From assembly GCA_902527045.1 (NCBI GenBank), contig CABZNL010000003.1, forward strand, positions 1-64,000: a DNA stretch of 64,000 bases, in the 5' to 3' direction. The stretch comes from an uncultured Alphaproteobacteria bacterium. Its GTDB lineage: Bacteria; Pseudomonadota; Alphaproteobacteria; HIMB59. Positions 48,552-56,970 of this stretch are shown one piece after another; position 1 is the first letter of the stretch; each line of letters begins with the position of its first letter. A program made the position numbers and the translations under genes. Under the pieces are notes generated by a model, which saw only the letters and a list, made by a program, of their open reading frames with translations, searched no databases and was not told where the DNA came from.

Positions 48552-49061
48552 TAAAGAGCCACCATCATTAATTTTTTGTTCAGTATGACGATATCCTCTT
48601 TCCTCTAAATAAGGGTTTAAATCTTTAAAGTTTATGTATGTAAAAGCTGGTATACCTTCGTTAAATGTAAGAGGTTCAATAGTAATAAAAATCTCATCAA
48701 TTAAGTCAGCATATAAAAAATAATCGTGAACACTAGTTCCTCCTAATACTAAAACACTTTCTTGGCAAAGATTTTCAAATTCTTCCCACTGATTAAAGTC
48801 TGGGTTAAAATAGAATTGATTAATAGAATTTTTGATTTGTTTAATTTCTTGGTATTTTCTTGAAAAGATAACTCTTGATCTAGTGTCATTAGGATTTAAT
48901 TCATGAGTTTTCCTACCCATTACCTGCCATTTATGATTCTTAATCAGGGTATTTAGGTGATTTTTATCTTCATGGCTTGTCCATTCAAATGGATTATCTC
49001 CGGAGTATTTCGCAATAAAACCATCGCTTGAACACGCGAATGCTAAGGTGTATTTAATCAT
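48528..49061 (-). CDS. DHFR-fold reductase (RibD C-terminal / dihydrofolate reductase family)
   Basis: This 177 aa protein shows AFACSSDGFIAKYSGDNPFEW, QVMGRKTHEL, RSRVIFSRK, VLVLGGTSVHDYFL and LIDEIFITIEPLTFNEG, the standard order of the RibD_C / DHFR superfamily with the NADPH-binding GGTS loop. The substrate is uncertain: a pterin or folate reductase, or a riboflavin pathway reductase. No ribD deaminase domain is attached. Its place beside the formate and molybdopterin genes hints at pterin or one-carbon chemistry, which is inference. Confidence 0.78.
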   Translation of the reverse strand: MIKYTLAFACSSDGFIAKYSGDNPFEWTSHEDKNHLNTLIKNHKWQVMGRKTHELNPNDTRSRVIFSRKYQEIKQIKNSINQFYFNPDFNQWEEFENLCQESVLVLGGTSVHDYFLYADLIDEIFITIEPLTFNEGIPAFTYINFKDLNPYLEERGYRHTEQKINDGGSLLVSFSKI

Positions 49062-49105
49062 TAATTTATTTTATTAATTTTAAGTATAATATTTTTAAAC
49101 AATAT

Positions 49106-50008
49106 ATGAATTTTTACCTACCTATTGCAGAAATATCTATAAATATTTATATATTAATTTCCCTTGGTATTGGAATAGGTTTTATTTCTGGACTCTTTGG
49201 TATTGGTGGGGGATTTATATCATCCCCCTTATTGATATTAGTTGGAATACCTCCAGCAGTGGCAGTTGGAACTACTACTGTTCAAGTATTTGCTTCTACT
49301 TCAACAGGAGTTGTAAGTCATTTTCAAAGAAAAAATATAGATTACCAAATGGGTGTAACAATGGTAATTGGAGGATTATTTGGAACATTCATTGGAGTGT
49401 TAATCTTAAATAACCTGAAAAATATTGGCTTAATAGATAATTATTTGAATAGCATATATATCGTCCTGTTAATAATTACTGCTACTTTTATTCTATACGA
49501 AACTGCAAAAGTTAATATTGTTCATAAAGATAAAAAATTTAAATTGCATCAGCATTCTTGGATACACGGTCTTCCATTAAAATTTAAATATAGAAAATCA
49601 AAGTTATATATAAGTATTTTAGCTCCTTTATTTATAGGTTTTCTTATTGGAGTGTTGACTGGTCTAACTGGGATAGGTGGAGGGTTTATACTTATACCTT
49701 GTATGATTTATCTTTTAGGAATGAAAACAATTTCAGTCATAGGAACGTCATTATTTAACATCACAATAGTGTCTTTTGTATCTTTATTTTTGCAAATTTA
49801 TATTAATCAAAATATAGATTTTGTATTAGCATTAGCTTTAATCATTAGTAGTTCTATTGGTGCTGCAGTTGCATCAAGAATAGTTGATTTGCTTGATCAA
49901 GAAAATTTAAAAGTAACATTTGGAATGCTGTTATTAATTATTTCTTCTTTTTTAGCATATGATTTATTTAGAACTCCTGAAAATTTATTTATTATCAATT
50001 ATGTATAA
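49106..50008 (+). CDS. TSUP-family (TauE/SafE) membrane permease
   Basis: This 300 aa protein has about eight membrane helices in two related halves, each with the family motif: GLFGIGGGFISSPLLILVGI near residue 30 and LTGIGGGFILIPCMIYLLG near residue 195. TSUP proteins export sulfite, sulfoacetate or related organic anions. The length and the paired downstream Alph_Pro_TM gene fit the alphaproteobacterial subgroup. The substrate cannot be read from sequence. It overlaps the next gene by 8 nt. Confidence 0.88.
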   Translation: MNFYLPIAEISINIYILISLGIGIGFISGLFGIGGGFISSPLLILVGIPPAVAVGTTTVQVFASTSTGVVSHFQRKNIDYQMGVTMVIGGLFGTFIGVLILNNLKNIGLIDNYLNSIYIVLLIITATFILYETAKVNIVHKDKKFKLHQHSWIHGLPLKFKYRKSKLYISILAPLFIGFLIGVLTGLTGIGGGFILIPCMIYLLGMKTISVIGTSLFNITIVSFVSLFLQIYINQNIDFVLALALIISSSIGAAVASRIVDLLDQENLKVTFGMLLLIISSFLAYDLFRTPENLFIINYV

Positions 50009-50678
50009 ATTCGTCTTAATTATTTTATTATTTTCTAAAATTACTTTTGCTTCTAATTTTTCTTTAGATGAATTTGATATTGAAATAAATTCAAATTTTT
50101 TAGGTAAAGAAGTGGTGTTGTTTGGTAATAAAGACAAAGAAAGTAGTATCATTTTTATTTTTGAGGGAGAAGATAAGGAGGCTAAATTAACAACTAAGGT
50201 TAAAGAAGGTTATTTATGGATCAACAAAACTCGAAGTTTAAATAATCAACCAAGTTTTTTTGCTATCTTTACTACCCCAAAAAAAACTTTAAATGAAATA
50301 TTTCTATTATCGACTTTAAAAGATAAACATCCGCTAATAAGTAACACTTCTGTAAGGCTATATGAAATCAGAAAAGCAATGAAAAGTAAAAATTTGTATA
50401 TTGAAGAGGAACTTGAAAACTTAAATGGAAATTTATTTTTAAAGAAATTTCTTATACCAGATAATATATCACCAGGAAATATTAAAGTTTATATGTATGA
50501 ATTAAAAAATAATCAAATCATAAAAATGTCTTCAAAAAATTTAATAATAAAAAAAGGTGGTATCTCGTTTAAATTGGAAGAGTTATTAAAAAAAGAGTCT
50601 TTTATTTACATTTTTATTTTAATTGTAATATCATTATTGCTAAGTTTATTAACCAATCTAATATTTAGAAGAAAATGA
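50001..50678 (+). CDS. Alph_Pro_TM family protein (TIGR02186-like), exported and membrane anchored
   Basis: This 225 aa protein (from the ATG at 50001) has a signal peptide (MYKFVLIILLFSKITFAS), a beta-rich exported domain beginning DEFDIEINSNFLGKEVVLFGN, and a C-terminal membrane helix (FIYIFILIVISLLLSLLTNLIF) ending in RRK. The ordering and the FxGxxVVLFG-like start match the alphaproteobacterial Alph_Pro_TM family (PF09608), usually encoded next to a TSUP permease. Function is unknown. An upstream in-frame start would put 14 residues before the signal. It overlaps the next gene by 4 nt. Confidence 0.78.
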   Translation: MYKFVLIILLFSKITFASNFSLDEFDIEINSNFLGKEVVLFGNKDKESSIIFIFEGEDKEAKLTTKVKEGYLWINKTRSLNNQPSFFAIFTTPKKTLNEIFLLSTLKDKHPLISNTSVRLYEIRKAMKSKNLYIEEELENLNGNLFLKKFLIPDNISPGNIKVYMYELKNNQIIKMSSKNLIIKKGGISFKLEELLKKESFIYIFILIVISLLLSLLTNLIFRRK

Positions 50679-51154
50679 AAAAATTTAATAATAGAAATTA
50701 TTTTGTAGTAATTGATCAAAGTGAGGAGATGTGGACTGCTGTTAAGTTTGCTGTAAGAAGGGCAAAAGTAACTAAATCAAGTATTACAACAGTGAGTTTC
50801 ATTCAAAGTGTCAGTGGGGGTATGATGCTTACATCATTAACTGAAAAAATTTTAGATAAAGACCAAATTGAAACTGAAAAGCTAAAACATAAAGAAGTGC
50901 AAAGCTTCATATTCGAAAAATCTAAAATTAAAGCAAAATCAGAGATATTTAAGTTTAATGAAATCGATGAATTTGTAAGTTTTTTGAATAAATATTCGTC
51001 TAACTCTACGATTATTCTAGCAACAAGTAAGGATATTGGGAAGCCAGGTCCTCTTATTGATAAATTGATATACGAAAAATCAAGTTCGTTACATTGTCCT
51101 CTTGTCATTATTAATGGTAATCTTGAAGATAAAGAGATTGAGAAGATAATTTAG
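50675..51154 (+). CDS. Universal stress protein (UspA family)
   Basis: This 159 aa protein has the Rossmann-like UspA fold, beginning NYFVVIDQSEEMWTAVKFAVRRA and ending with IILATSKDIG...SSSLHCPLVIING, where the usual ATP-binding GxxGxxx(9)GSxS motif is degenerate. Family members bind ATP or act as switches under stress; this one may not bind ATP. It ends in TAG at 51152-51154, and the next coding segment begins immediately in the same frame. Confidence 0.85.
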   Translation: MKKFNNRNYFVVIDQSEEMWTAVKFAVRRAKVTKSSITTVSFIQSVSGGMMLTSLTEKILDKDQIETEKLKHKEVQSFIFEKSKIKAKSEIFKFNEIDEFVSFLNKYSSNSTIILATSKDIGKPGPLIDKLIYEKSSSLHCPLVIINGNLEDKEIEKII

Positions 51155-51298
51155 CTGAATAAAAAAGAATTTAAAATCTGTTTGGTCTGCCAAAGACCTT
51201 TTAATTGGAGAAAAAAATGGGAAAAAGTATGGAATGATGTTAAGTATTGTTCAGAAAAATGCCGAAGGTCAAAATCAAAAATAATAGAGAAAAAATAG
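51155..51298 (+). CDS. DUF2256 zinc-ribbon mini-protein with no standard start codon
   Basis: A 47-codon frame encodes [15 protein letters not shown] followed by [17 protein letters not shown], which is the DUF2256 pattern with four cysteines (C9, C12, C32, C36) arranged like a zinc ribbon. No ATG, GTG or TTG precedes the first cysteine pair in frame; the only credible start is CTG at 51155, directly after the TAG of the universal stress gene and in the same frame. GAGAAG 9 nt upstream could serve as a weak ribosome binding site. Readthrough of the TAG, giving a fused protein, is the alternative. Its 3' end overlaps the start of pyrE. Confidence 0.75.
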   Translation: MNKKEFKICLVCQRPFNWRKKWEKVWNDVKYCSEKCRRSKSKIIEKK

Positions 51299-51903
51299 CA
51301 AACTTACTTTTAAGTATTGGTTGCGTTAATATTAATTTCAAAAAAAAATTTACCTTAACTTCTGGTAAAAAAAGTCCAGTTTATGTTGATTGTAGAAAGC
51401 TTATCTCCTTTCCTAAAGAAAGAGGAATTATTATCAATGAGATAAGTAAACAAATTAAATCTAAATATAAAAATAGTTCTACTATAATAGCAGGTGGTGA
51501 AACTGCAGGAATCCCCTACTCTTCATTTCTTTGTCAGAAGATGAAGAACCCAATGATTTATATAAGAAAGAGCCCTAAAGGATTTGGAAAAGGAAAACTA
51601 ATTGAGGGAAATTTTAAAAAAAATTCCCAATCAATTTTAGTTGAGGATATGGCTACTGATGGAGGTAGCAAATTACACTTCATAAAGGCTTTAAGACAAA
51701 ATGATCTCAAAGTAAAAGACATATATGTAATTTTTTTCTATGGCATATACCCTAATGCAAAAAAAAATATGTCAAAAATGAAGGTTAATTTAAATTATCT
51801 TGCAACTTGGCAAGATATATTAAACGTATCACCAAATTATATTTCAAACGATGATTATTTAAATTTAAAGAGCTATTTATCTTCTATAAAAAATGGAAAA
51901 TAG
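51259..51903 (+). CDS. pyrE: Orotate phosphoribosyltransferase
   Basis: This 214 aa enzyme adds ribose phosphate to orotate in pyrimidine synthesis. It shows [18 protein letters not shown] near the N-terminus, [15 protein letters not shown], the dimer loop [11 protein letters not shown] and the PRPP-binding motif [12 protein letters not shown] (the canonical VEDVITTGGS is altered to [10 protein letters not shown]). The ATG at 51259 is preferred; a TTG at 51247 is possible. The start lies inside the DUF2256 frame (40-nt overlap). Confidence 0.92.
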   Translation: MPKVKIKNNREKIANLLLSIGCVNINFKKKFTLTSGKKSPVYVDCRKLISFPKERGIIINEISKQIKSKYKNSSTIIAGGETAGIPYSSFLCQKMKNPMIYIRKSPKGFGKGKLIEGNFKKNSQSILVEDMATDGGSKLHFIKALRQNDLKVKDIYVIFFYGIYPNAKKNMSKMKVNLNYLATWQDILNVSPNYISNDDYLNLKSYLSSIKNGK

Positions 51904-52357
51904 AGTAATAAGTATCGTATCAGGTGGTTTTGACCCCATTCATCCTGGACATATCATGATGATGAAAGATTGTCTTAAGTTTTCTAATTATTTAATAGTT
52001 GGTGTGAATTCTAATAAATGGTTGATAAATAAAAAAGGTAACTACTTTATGGATATCCATCATAGAATATATGTTGTGAGTAGCTTAAATGTTGTGAACG
52101 AAACTATGGAATTTGAAGATGATGATGAAGGAAGTGCTAATAACTTATTAATAAAAATTAGAAATAAATATTCTAATGATAAAATTATATTTGCTAATGG
52201 AGGAGATAGATCAGACTCTTCTAAAATTTTAGAATTTGAAACAGCTAAACAATATAATATTGACCTAAAATTTGGAATAGGTGGAAGCCACAAAGAGTCT
52301 TCTAGTTCTGATTTACTAGAAAGATGGGGTGAATACTCAAAAAAATTTAAGGGCTAA
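51893..52357 (+). CDS. Cytidylyltransferase-like nucleotidyltransferase
   Basis: This 154 aa protein shows the N-terminal SGGFDPIHPGHIMMMKDC with the HxGH catalytic motif, VGVNSNKWLINKKG, and the C-terminal GGDR and SSSDLLERW, the pattern of small adenylyl/cytidylyl transferases such as glycerol-3-phosphate or RfaE-type enzymes. The substrate cannot be told. It overlaps the pyrE end by 11 nt and the convergent pdxH end by 11 nt. Confidence 0.82.
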   Translation: MENRVISIVSGGFDPIHPGHIMMMKDCLKFSNYLIVGVNSNKWLINKKGNYFMDIHHRIYVVSSLNVVNETMEFEDDDEGSANNLLIKIRNKYSNDKIIFANGGDRSDSSKILEFETAKQYNIDLKFGIGGSHKESSSSDLLERWGEYSKKFKG

Positions 52358-52934
52358 GTGTATAGGTAACCCAATCACTATTATTTAGTTCAAACACTTC
52401 TCTTTTGTGAATTCTGTGAGGCATATCCTCCCAAAACTCTATTTTTGAATATTTGACAATAAATCCGCCCCAGTAATCTGGACGGGGAAAATCTCTGCTT
52501 TCAGGATATTTACCTTTGTAGAATTCGATTTTATCTTCTAAATCACTTCTTGAGTTTAAAATTTTTGATTGATTTGAAGCCCAGGCACCTATTCTACTTA
52601 AATAGTGTCTAGAATTAAAATATTTATCAGATATTTCTTTTGATACTTTTTCAACTTTGCCCTCTATTCTGATTTGTCTTAGCAGTGACTTCCAATGAAA
52701 ATTTAAGCAAACATTGGTATTTCTTAAAATATCATTTCCTTTATTGCTTTCGTAGTTAGTATAAAAAATAAAACCTGCATCGCTATAATCCTTCAATAAA
52801 ACCATCCTTGAATGAGGAGAATTATTATCGTCAACTGTTGAAAGACACATTGCATTAGGATCATTGATCTCCTTTTCTGTGGCTAAATCAAACCATTCTT
52901 TAAACTTAATAATTGGATTTAATTTATCTGACAT
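52347..52934 (-). CDS. pdxH: Pyridoxamine 5'-phosphate oxidase
   Basis: This 195 aa FMN enzyme makes pyridoxal 5'-phosphate. It shows DPNAMCLSTVDDNNSPHSRMVLLKDY, FYTNYESNKGNDI, QIRIEGKVEKV and the C-terminal RIHKREVFE with WVTYTLSP (usual end W...RLAP). Length is a little under the E. coli enzyme (218 aa). The start is 31 nt from the divergent fabI start. Confidence 0.95.
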   Translation of the reverse strand: MSDKLNPIIKFKEWFDLATEKEINDPNAMCLSTVDDNNSPHSRMVLLKDYSDAGFIFYTNYESNKGNDILRNTNVCLNFHWKSLLRQIRIEGKVEKVSKEISDKYFNSRHYLSRIGAWASNQSKILNSRSDLEDKIEFYKGKYPESRDFPRPDYWGGFIVKYSKIEFWEDMPHRIHKREVFELNNSDWVTYTLSP

Positions 52935-52965
52935 GGTATGAGTATTATATTAATTTTAGCAAAAA

Positions 52966-53787
52966 ATGGATTTAAAAAATAAAAAAGGACTAATTATGGG
53001 AGTAGCCAATGATAAATCTATAGCATGGGGTATTGCTCAACAATGTGCGAAATTTGGTGCAGAATTAGCATTTACTTATCAAAATGATCTTTTATTGAAA
53101 AGAATAGACCCTTTAGCTAAATCTGTTGGTTCTGATCTATTGATACAATGTGATGTAAGTGACGAAGGCTCACTTAAAAGAGCTTTTGATCAAATCAAAA
53201 ATGAGTGGGGAAAATTAGATTTTTTTGTTCATGCAGTTGCCTTTGCAGATAAAAATGAATTAAGAGGTAAGTATGTAAATACTTCAAAAGAAAATTTCTT
53301 GAATAGTTTAAATATATCCTGTTATTCATTTACTGAGTCTTGTAAATATTGTTATGATTTAATGGATGATGGAGGAAGTATTTTGACTTTAACTTATTAT
53401 GGAGCAGAACAAGTTATGCCCCACTATAATGTAATGGGCGTTGCCAAATCAGCGTTAGAGGCATCTGTTAAATATTTATCTGTAGATATGGGAGATAAAA
53501 ATATTAGAGTCAATGCAATATCTGCAGGCCCAATTAAAACACTTGCGGCTTCTGGTATTGGCGATTTTAGGTTTATTTTAAAATGGAATGAACTTAACTC
53601 TCCATTGAAGAGAAATGTAACTTTAGAAGATGTCGGTAATACTGGTACGTATCTTTTAAGTGACCTTTCCTCTGGCGTAACTGGTGAAATTCACCATGTT
53701 GATTGCGGTTATCATACTGTTGGAATGGTAGCTGTAGATGAAGCTGAAGGAGTAGCAGGGTTGTTAAATGAGTTTAGCAATAAATAA
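52966..53787 (+). CDS. fabI: Enoyl-[acyl carrier protein] reductase (NADH), FabI
   Basis: This 273 aa short-chain dehydrogenase reduces enoyl-ACP in fatty acid elongation. It shows KKGLIMGVANDKSIAWGIAQ at the NADH loop, LTYYGAEQVMPHYNVMGVAKSALE with the Tyr and Lys of the YxxxxxxK active site, and VNAISAGPIKTLAASGIGDF. This is the FabI type, not FabK, FabL or FabV. aroC follows after 7 nt. Confidence 0.97.
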   Translation: MDLKNKKGLIMGVANDKSIAWGIAQQCAKFGAELAFTYQNDLLLKRIDPLAKSVGSDLLIQCDVSDEGSLKRAFDQIKNEWGKLDFFVHAVAFADKNELRGKYVNTSKENFLNSLNISCYSFTESCKYCYDLMDDGGSILTLTYYGAEQVMPHYNVMGVAKSALEASVKYLSVDMGDKNIRVNAISAGPIKTLAASGIGDFRFILKWNELNSPLKRNVTLEDVGNTGTYLLSDLSSGVTGEIHHVDCGYHTVGMVAVDEAEGVAGLLNEFSNK

Positions 53788-53794
53788 ATAAATA

Positions 53795-54877
53795 ATGTCA
53801 CACAATTCTTTTGGTAATTTATTAAAGTTTACTACATGGGGGGAGAGCCATGGAGAGGCTATAGGATGTGTAGTAGATGGTTTTCCATCGGGAATAACAA
53901 TTGACACTAAATTTATCCAAACCAAGCTAAATTTGAGAAAACCTGGCCAATCAAAGTTTACTACTCAAAGAAAAGAAAAGGATGAAGTAAAAATACTTTC
54001 AGGTGTTTTTGAAGGTAAGAGCACAGGTGCCCCTATTTCAATGATTATTCATAATACAGATCAGAGAAGTAAAGATTATTCAGATATTAAAAATAAATTT
54101 AGACCTGGGCATGCTGACTATACCTATTTTATGAAATACAAAAATTACGATTACAGGGGTGGTGGAAGATCCAGTGCAAGGGAAACAGCAATGAGAGTTG
54201 CTGCTGGAGCCTTAGCTGAAATACTTCTTAAAAAGTATTGTAGTAATAAATTAAAAGTGACAAGTGCAGTTATACAAATAGGAAATGAAAAAATTAATGA
54301 TAAATCCTGGAATAATAGCTTTATAAATAAAAATCCATTTTTCTCACCTAATAAGACTATTTTAAAAAAATGGGAAGAATTAATTTTATCTCATCGCAAA
54401 AATGGTTCTTCGCTAGGTGCCATAATAGAAGTAAGGGTTTCCAATTGTCCTGTGGGCATTGGGGAACCAATTTATCAAAAACTTGACTCAGAAATATCAA
54501 AGGCAATTATGAGTATTAATGCAGTAAAAGGAATTGAATTTGGTAGTGGATTTAATCTTGTAAATTTAGATGGAACAAATGCTTCTGATCAAATGGATCT
54601 TAATAAAAAAAATATAAGCTTTGATACTAATCATGCGGGTGGCGTTTTAGGTGGAATATCATCTGGTCAAGATATTGTATTTAGATATATAGTAAAACCT
54701 ACTAGCTCAGTTCTAACAGAGAAAAAAACCATAACTAAGAATTTAAAAAAGACAAAAATTAGAACTATTGGTCGTCATGACCCCTGTGTTGGTATAAGAG
54801 CAGTACCTGTTGGTGTAGCAATGACAAATTTTGTATTAGCTGATCTATATTTAATAAATAAATCGAAATCACTTTAA
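53795..54877 (+). CDS. aroC: Chorismate synthase
   Basis: This 360 aa FMN-dependent enzyme makes chorismate for aromatic amino acid and folate synthesis. It shows FTTWGESHGEAIGCVVDG, RPGHADYTYFMKYKNYDYRGGGRSSARETA and HAGGVLGGISSG with GRHDPCVGIRAVP. Length and motifs are complete. It overlaps the convergent dxs end by 9 nt. Confidence 0.97.
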   Translation: MSHNSFGNLLKFTTWGESHGEAIGCVVDGFPSGITIDTKFIQTKLNLRKPGQSKFTTQRKEKDEVKILSGVFEGKSTGAPISMIIHNTDQRSKDYSDIKNKFRPGHADYTYFMKYKNYDYRGGGRSSARETAMRVAAGALAEILLKKYCSNKLKVTSAVIQIGNEKINDKSWNNSFINKNPFFSPNKTILKKWEELILSHRKNGSSLGAIIEVRVSNCPVGIGEPIYQKLDSEISKAIMSINAVKGIEFGSGFNLVNLDGTNASDQMDLNKKNISFDTNHAGGVLGGISSGQDIVFRYIVKPTSSVLTEKKTITKNLKKTKIRTIGRHDPCVGIRAVPVGVAMTNFVLADLYLINKSKSL

Positions 54878-56734
54878 AAGTATAGATACTTTATCAAATA
54901 TTAATTCCTTTGAAATTCCAGATTTATTATATTGATCATCAATATCAGATTGGTCGATAAATTCATCTTTCATAAAAAAATTTAATATTTTTGGAGTTTT
55001 ATTTAGTTTATTGATTAAAAAATCATTTACCTGGCTGGAAAAGCCACCTATTGCATTTTCTTCAATAGTAATAAAAATATCGTGAGTTTTAGTTAAATTT
55101 TGTATCAATTTAGTATCAATTGGTTTTGCAAATCTCATGTCTACTACAGTGCAATTTAATTTATGATGATTTTTTATCATTTCATTAATCTCTAAAACTT
55201 TTTTTAACCTTGTGCCTAAATTAAGAAAAGCAATTCTTTTACCTTTTTTTAGTATCTTACCTTTTCCTATAAATATTTTTTGGAAATTATTGTTATTATT
55301 ATATTCATATGCAAAGTCTCTTGGGTATCTTATTGCAGAAGGTTTATTATTAATTGACTGAGCTAATTTTATCATATTTTTTAACTCTTCTCCATTAGAT
55401 GGGGCCATAACAATAAAATTAGGAAGACAACATAGGTAACTAAGATCAAAAGATCCAGCATGTGTAGCTCCGTCAGCTCCAACAAAACCTGATCTATCAA
55501 CCAAGAATCTAACAGGTAAAGACTGTATCGCTATATCATGAACAACTTGGTCATATGCTCTTTGAAGAAACGTAGAATATATTGCAACAAAAGGCTTTAT
55601 AGACTCAGTAGTCATCCCTCCTGCAAAAGTAACAGCATGTTGTTCAGCTATACCTACATCATAAAATCTTAAAGGATATTTTTCTTGAAATTTATTTAAG
55701 CCTGTTCCTGAGGGCATTGCTGCTGTTATTGCAACAATTTTTTTATCCTTTTTTGCTAATTTTAAAAGAGTGTCACTTACTACATTTGTATATGTAACGA
55801 CTTTAGACTTGTTTTGAACACCTGTCTTAACGTCGAATGATGAAACTCCATGAAATTTATCTTTAGATTGCTCAGCAGGTTTATAGCCCCTCCCTTTCTG
55901 AGTTATCAAGTGTAAGAATACTGGTCCATGAAGCTCCTTTTTTTTATATTTTTTAAACAATTGAACCAATAACTTTAAATTATGACCGTCTACAGGACCT
56001 AAATAATTTAAACCTAATTCTTCGAATAGAGTATTACCTGTCAGATAACCTTTAAAATATCCTTCAGTTTTTTTTGCAAATTCTCCGACTTCGTTTGGAA
56101 GTCTTTTAGTAAAATTTTTTATGATATCTCTAAAGCCCTCATATGATTTGGAACTTAACAAGTTGACCAGATACTTGCTCATTGCACCTACAGGTTCAGC
56201 TATAGACATCTCATTATCATTGAGGATAACAAGAGAGTTTTTATTTAAATGACCCAGGTTATTCAGGCCCTCAAAAGCCATACCAGCACTGATAGCTCCA
56301 TCACCTATAACGCTAATGACGTCAAAATCTTTATTTAAGATATCTCTTGCAGCCGTAATTCCTAAACTTGCGGAGATTGAAGTAGAACTATGTGCTGCGC
56401 CAAAAGGGTCATATATGCTTTCAGATCTTTTAGTAAAGCCAGATAATCCATTTTTTTTCCTTAAAGTGTGTATTTTATTTTTTCTACCTGTAAGAATTTT
56501 ATGAGGATATGTTTGGTGTCCCACATCCCAAATAATTTTATCAGATGGTGCGTTAAATACATAATGTAATGCTACTGTTAACTCCACGACACCCAAACTT
56601 GCACCTAAATGTCCTCCAGTTTTTGAGACTATTTCAATAGTGTAATCTCTTAATTCATCATTAAGTTTTTGTAATTCACTTAGTGATAATTTTTTTAAAT
56701 CTTTAGGTAGTTTAATTTTACTTATAAATGACAT
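54869..56734 (-). CDS. dxs: 1-deoxy-D-xylulose-5-phosphate synthase
   Basis: This 621 aa thiamine diphosphate enzyme starts the MEP isoprenoid pathway. It shows HLGASLGVVELTVALHYVF, WDVGHQTYPHKILTGR, the ThDP motif GDGAISAGMAFEGLNN...VILNDNEMSI, and HAVTFAGGM and the C-terminal MRFAKPID domain. It follows xseB by 11 nt on the same strand. Confidence 0.97.
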   Translation of the reverse strand: MSFISKIKLPKDLKKLSLSELQKLNDELRDYTIEIVSKTGGHLGASLGVVELTVALHYVFNAPSDKIIWDVGHQTYPHKILTGRKNKIHTLRKKNGLSGFTKRSESIYDPFGAAHSSTSISASLGITAARDILNKDFDVISVIGDGAISAGMAFEGLNNLGHLNKNSLVILNDNEMSIAEPVGAMSKYLVNLLSSKSYEGFRDIIKNFTKRLPNEVGEFAKKTEGYFKGYLTGNTLFEELGLNYLGPVDGHNLKLLVQLFKKYKKKELHGPVFLHLITQKGRGYKPAEQSKDKFHGVSSFDVKTGVQNKSKVVTYTNVVSDTLLKLAKKDKKIVAITAAMPSGTGLNKFQEKYPLRFYDVGIAEQHAVTFAGGMTTESIKPFVAIYSTFLQRAYDQVVHDIAIQSLPVRFLVDRSGFVGADGATHAGSFDLSYLCCLPNFIVMAPSNGEELKNMIKLAQSINNKPSAIRYPRDFAYEYNNNNNFQKIFIGKGKILKKGKRIAFLNLGTRLKKVLEINEMIKNHHKLNCTVVDMRFAKPIDTKLIQNLTKTHDIFITIEENAIGGFSSQVNDFLINKLNKTPKILNFFMKDEFIDQSDIDDQYNKSGISKELIFDKVSILLK

Positions 56735-56745
56735 AAGCTTTTTAA

Positions 56746-56970
56746 TTACTTAAATTCTGTTGACGAGAGTGATTTATTTTTTTTTACAATTTTATCAATT
56801 TTAATTTTTGCAGATTTCAATTTTTCCTCACAATATTCTTTTAAATCTATGCCTTCCTCAAACAACTTAATACTATCTTCTAATGGTGTATCTTCATTTT
56901 CCAATAAATCTGATATTTCCTCTAGTCGTTTGAGTGCACTTTCAAAATTTTTATCATTTTTTTTATTCAT
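56746..56970 (-). CDS. xseB: Exodeoxyribonuclease VII small subunit
   Basis: This 74 aa helical protein shows FESALKRLEEISDLLENEDTPLEDSIKLFEEGIDL and the basic tail, standard for XseB. It helps XseA degrade single-stranded DNA. It overlaps the upstream hydrolase gene by 8 nt; the hydrolase-xseB-dxs order is common in Alphaproteobacteria. Confidence 0.93.
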   Translation of the reverse strand: MNKKNDKNFESALKRLEEISDLLENEDTPLEDSIKLFEEGIDLKEYCEEKLKSAKIKIDKIVKKNKSLSSTEFK

